Source of the DNA: Opacimonas sp014872805
Lineage (GTDB): Bacteria; Pseudomonadota; Gammaproteobacteria; Enterobacterales; Alteromonadaceae
Assembly: GCA_014872805.1 (NCBI GenBank)
Contig: WKFN01000014.1
Location: forward strand, 186,001 to 250,000
DNA: 64,000 bases
Direction: 5' to 3'
The position numbers and the translations under genes were made by a program. The stretch's first letter is position 1. The number at the start of each line of letters is the position of its first letter. Below are positions 61,907 to 64,000 of the stretch, piece after piece. A model generated the notes under the pieces. It saw only the letters and a list, made by a program, of their open reading frames with translations. It was not told the DNA's origin and searched no databases.

Positions 61907-62563
61907 TTACTGAATGGTAATAACACCATTATTTGTGGCTACCAATACAATATCAGCACCGCGTTGAGCGAATAAACCATTGGTCACAACACCAACGATT
62001 TGGTTGATTTGCGCTTCTAATTTACGTGGCTCTATTATTTCTAAATTGTGCACGTCCAATATAATATTGCCATTGTCTGTGACAACGCCGTCACGATAAA
62101 CCGGATCGCCACCTAACTTGACTAACTCCCTAGCAACATAAGAACGAGCCATCGGGATCACCTCTACCGGAAGAGGGAAATCCCCTAAGACTCCAACTTG
62201 CTTTGAGTCATCAATGATACAAATAAATTTTTTGGCAACTGCGGCAACGATTTTTTCACGAGTTAAAGCTGCACCACCGCCCTTGATCATGTGTTTATGT
62301 TCGGTAATTTCGTCCGCGCCGTCCACATAGATATCAAAGTGATCGACACTATTGAGATCAAATACATCGATCCCAAGGGCCTGTAAGCGCCGCGTTGATT
62401 CATCAGAACTCGACACAGCACCTTCAATTAGATGCTTCTTGTCAGCCAGAGCTTCAATGAAGTAGTTCACGGTTGAACCCGTGCCAACGCCGATGATATC
62501 TCCATCTTTCACATACTGAACCGCGGCAATCGCAGCTGCTTTTTTCTTTTCATCTTGTGTCAT
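61907..62563 (-). CDS. rpiA: Ribose-5-phosphate isomerase A
   Basis: Interconverts ribose 5-phosphate and ribulose 5-phosphate. The 218-residue product is a standard RpiA: GVGTGSTVNYFIEAL near the start, SSDESTRRL, DGADEI and KGGGAALTREKIVA with the catalytic Glu and Lys. It lies between ygfA (35-base gap) and serA on the minus strand, an order shared with many Gammaproteobacteria. Confidence 0.97.
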   Translation of the reverse strand: MTQDEKKKAAAIAAVQYVKDGDIIGVGTGSTVNYFIEALADKKHLIEGAVSSSDESTRRLQALGIDVFDLNSVDHFDIYVDGADEITEHKHMIKGGGAALTREKIVAAVAKKFICIIDDSKQVGVLGDFPLPVEVIPMARSYVARELVKLGGDPVYRDGVVTDNGNIILDVHNLEIIEPRKLEAQINQIVGVVTNGLFAQRGADIVLVATNNGVITIQ

Positions 62564-62598
62564 AGTATTTCTCGACCAGTTATTTGCTGTATTTTACC

Positions 62599-63186
62599 TT
62601 AGGGCGTTGAACGTACAAAAACCTTTTGTTCAGTTATTACATAATCCATTGGTATATCCCACGAATTAACAGGTAGCTCAGGGACTTGCTGTGCGCTGTG
62701 CGCAATGCCTATAAATTCAGGGCGCCCCGGTTGGCTAACTAAATCAGCCAGAGTGCGGTCATAAAATCCCCCACCCATCCCGAAACGCATACAATGTTCG
62801 TCAAAGCCAACTAATGGCGTACAAATCACATCTAGCTGATTTGCATCAATACAACGAGATCGGTCTAGTACAGGCTCCAAAATATCAAATTTATTCGTCT
62901 GCATTTTTGTCTTCGACGTATATTCTTGAAATAACAAAAAGCCATCTCTATTTGGTTCAAGAATGGGTAAGTAAAGTGATTTTTGAGCTCCCCACGCCCA
63001 TTCAAAAAATGGCTGTAACGACACTTCACCATCAAAGGCGAGATACACAGCCATGTGCTTACTGTTTTTTACACTGTCATGCTCAATTAAACGTGCGCAT
63101 AATTTTGCGGCGGTCATGGTTTGGTACGCAGGGGTAAAACCTCTGCGCAAATGCCGTAATTTTTGCCGCAATTCATACTTGGTCAT
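62599..63186 (-). CDS. ygfA: 5-formyltetrahydrofolate cyclo-ligase
   Basis: Converts 5-formyl- to 5,10-methenyl-tetrahydrofolate using ATP. The 195-residue protein has the basic N-terminal KYELRQKLRHLRRGF, VYLAFDGEVSL and the ATP-binding MGMGGGFYDRTL. In many relatives ygfA follows the 6S RNA gene ssrS; here its start overlaps a nucleoside hydrolase gene, so there is no room for ssrS directly upstream. Confidence 0.92.
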   Translation of the reverse strand: MTKYELRQKLRHLRRGFTPAYQTMTAAKLCARLIEHDSVKNSKHMAVYLAFDGEVSLQPFFEWAWGAQKSLYLPILEPNRDGFLLFQEYTSKTKMQTNKFDILEPVLDRSRCIDANQLDVICTPLVGFDEHCMRFGMGGGFYDRTLADLVSQPGRPEFIGIAHSAQQVPELPVNSWDIPMDYVITEQKVFVRSTP

Positions 63187-64000
63187 AGAGAGTATGTTTC
63201 TATCAGTAATTCAACTAGAGCAGTGTGCTCAAAGTTGGTAGCTACATTCACTTTGGGTGCATCAAGCCAAATTGGGCTGGGGGTTGTTCCCGTTGGCGCA
63301 ATACTGGTTTGTCCACGATCTACTTCGCCAACTCCGATTTTGGCATGGCCTTGAGTGAACCCAAAAATATCAGGTTGCACCAAATACGCCAAAGGAAATA
63401 CATCGTGAAAATAGCAGACGCGCTCGTCTTTTCCTTGGGAATAAAAGTCCATGTAAAATTGAGATGAATCTCGGACAAAGCCACCCAACGTCGGATTGGC
63501 TTCAGCGAGTATATTTACAAAATCTGGTTCGAAAGGAATGTCATAAGTCACATCCAACCCAAACATAGTGAGCGACCAATCAGCCGCAAATACTTTGGCT
63601 GCAGCATGTGCGTCATTCCAGATATTGGCTTCTGCTAAAGGGGTCACATTGCCCTTCACAAACGCTGCACCGCCCATGATGTAAACTTGTTTGATCAAGT
63701 TAGGAAGATTCGGTTCAAGATGCAGTGCGGTAGCTAAATTACCCAAAGGTCCGACTGCAACAAGCGTAATCTCTCCGGGATATCGACGAGCCATATCAAC
63801 AATAAATTGCGCAGCTGGACGAGGATCTAATACACGTTTAGGGGCTTGGATGGGAATATCGCCAAATCCGTTTTCGCCATGTACAAAATGGGCGTAGGTT
63901 GACTCAAGTCCTACCCATGGCATCGCTACGCCTTGGGTGACCGGTATATCTTGTTCAGCAAGATCACATAAACGAAGTGCGTTTTGTGCCGCCATTTCTA
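63183..64000 (-). CDS. Nucleoside hydrolase, N-terminus beyond the window
   Basis: Inosine/uridine-preferring nucleoside hydrolase family; cleaves N-glycosidic bonds of ribonucleosides. The frame stays open to the right edge, so the first 30-40 residues, including the DTDPGxDD calcium site, lie outside. Visible motifs are LVAVGPLGNLATALHLEP, VYIMGGA, the EANIWNDAHAA segment with the typical NxxxDPEAA-like spacing, and MFGLDVTYDI with a late Asp. The exact substrate is unclear. It overlaps ygfA by four bases. Confidence 0.85.
   Translation of the reverse strand, partial: EMAAQNALRLCDLAEQDIPVTQGVAMPWVGLESTYAHFVHGENGFGDIPIQAPKRVLDPRPAAQFIVDMARRYPGEITLVAVGPLGNLATALHLEPNLPNLIKQVYIMGGAAFVKGNVTPLAEANIWNDAHAAAKVFAADWSLTMFGLDVTYDIPFEPDFVNILAEANPTLGGFVRDSSQFYMDFYSQGKDERVCYFHDVFPLAYLVQPDIFGFTQGHAKIGVGEVDRGQTSIAPTGTTPSPIWLDAPKVNVATNFEHTALVELLIETYSL

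Overview
The window looks like chromosomal core DNA of a Gammaproteobacterium of Alteromonadales type. This rests on gene order and protein resemblance, not on a marker gene: metK/tkt-epd-pgk, ppk-ppx beside pstCAB-phoU, a SapC-family gene before mraZ, the division and cell-wall (dcw) cluster running into secA-mutT, yacG-zapD-coaE-pilDCA, nadC/ampDE, pdhR-aceEF-lpd and serA-rpiA-ygfA. Base composition looks moderate throughout. I see no tRNA or rRNA gene, insertion sequence, prophage or CRISPR array.

Layout. 1-6.7 kb: S-adenosylmethionine synthetase (metK, minus strand) behind tandem MetJ boxes, then tkt-epd-pgk and a class I fructose-bisphosphate aldolase. 6.7-16.6 kb: phosphate and polyphosphate genes (ppx, ppk, pstC, pstA, pstB, phoU, pit) with no pstS. 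16.6-25.2 kb: the accessory-looking part, holding an OxyR-like regulator, a degenerate PAS histidine kinase, a FabH-like ketoacyl synthase, a PrsK/PrsR two-component pair of the kind linked to PEP-CTERM/exosortase systems, a secreted alpha/beta hydrolase and a small membrane protein. 25.4-39.7 kb: sapC, then the dcw cluster from mraZ to lpxC. 39.8-44.9 kb: an M23 peptidase, secA, mutT, an aspartoacylase-like gene and yacG. 44.9-48.9 kb (minus strand): zapD, coaE, pilD, pilC, pilA. 49-59.2 kb: nadC and an aspartic protease, ampD-ampE, and the pyruvate dehydrogenase operon. 59.3-64 kb: DUF1289 and DUF481 proteins, serA, rpiA, ygfA and a nucleoside hydrolase cut by the right edge.

The most unusual feature is what is missing. 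The dcw cluster keeps murF, mraY, ftsW, murG and ddl in canonical order, but murE, murD and murC are absent. The genes that would flank them are joined by overlaps or very short spacers. The pil cluster likewise has pilA, pilC and pilD but no pilB. These steps are needed for peptidoglycan synthesis and pilus extension, so the genes should lie elsewhere in the genome or be replaced.

Regulatory sites can be read directly. MetJ boxes lie before metK and, less expectedly, before serA. MraZ-type repeats with a 10-bp period follow a good promoter before mraZ. A perfect PdhR palindrome follows the pdhR promoter. An uncharacterised palindrome covers the -10 element of the lpd promoter. Together the window covers central carbon flow (pentose phosphate pathway, glycolysis, pyruvate oxidation), phosphate handling, envelope growth and division, and pilus export.
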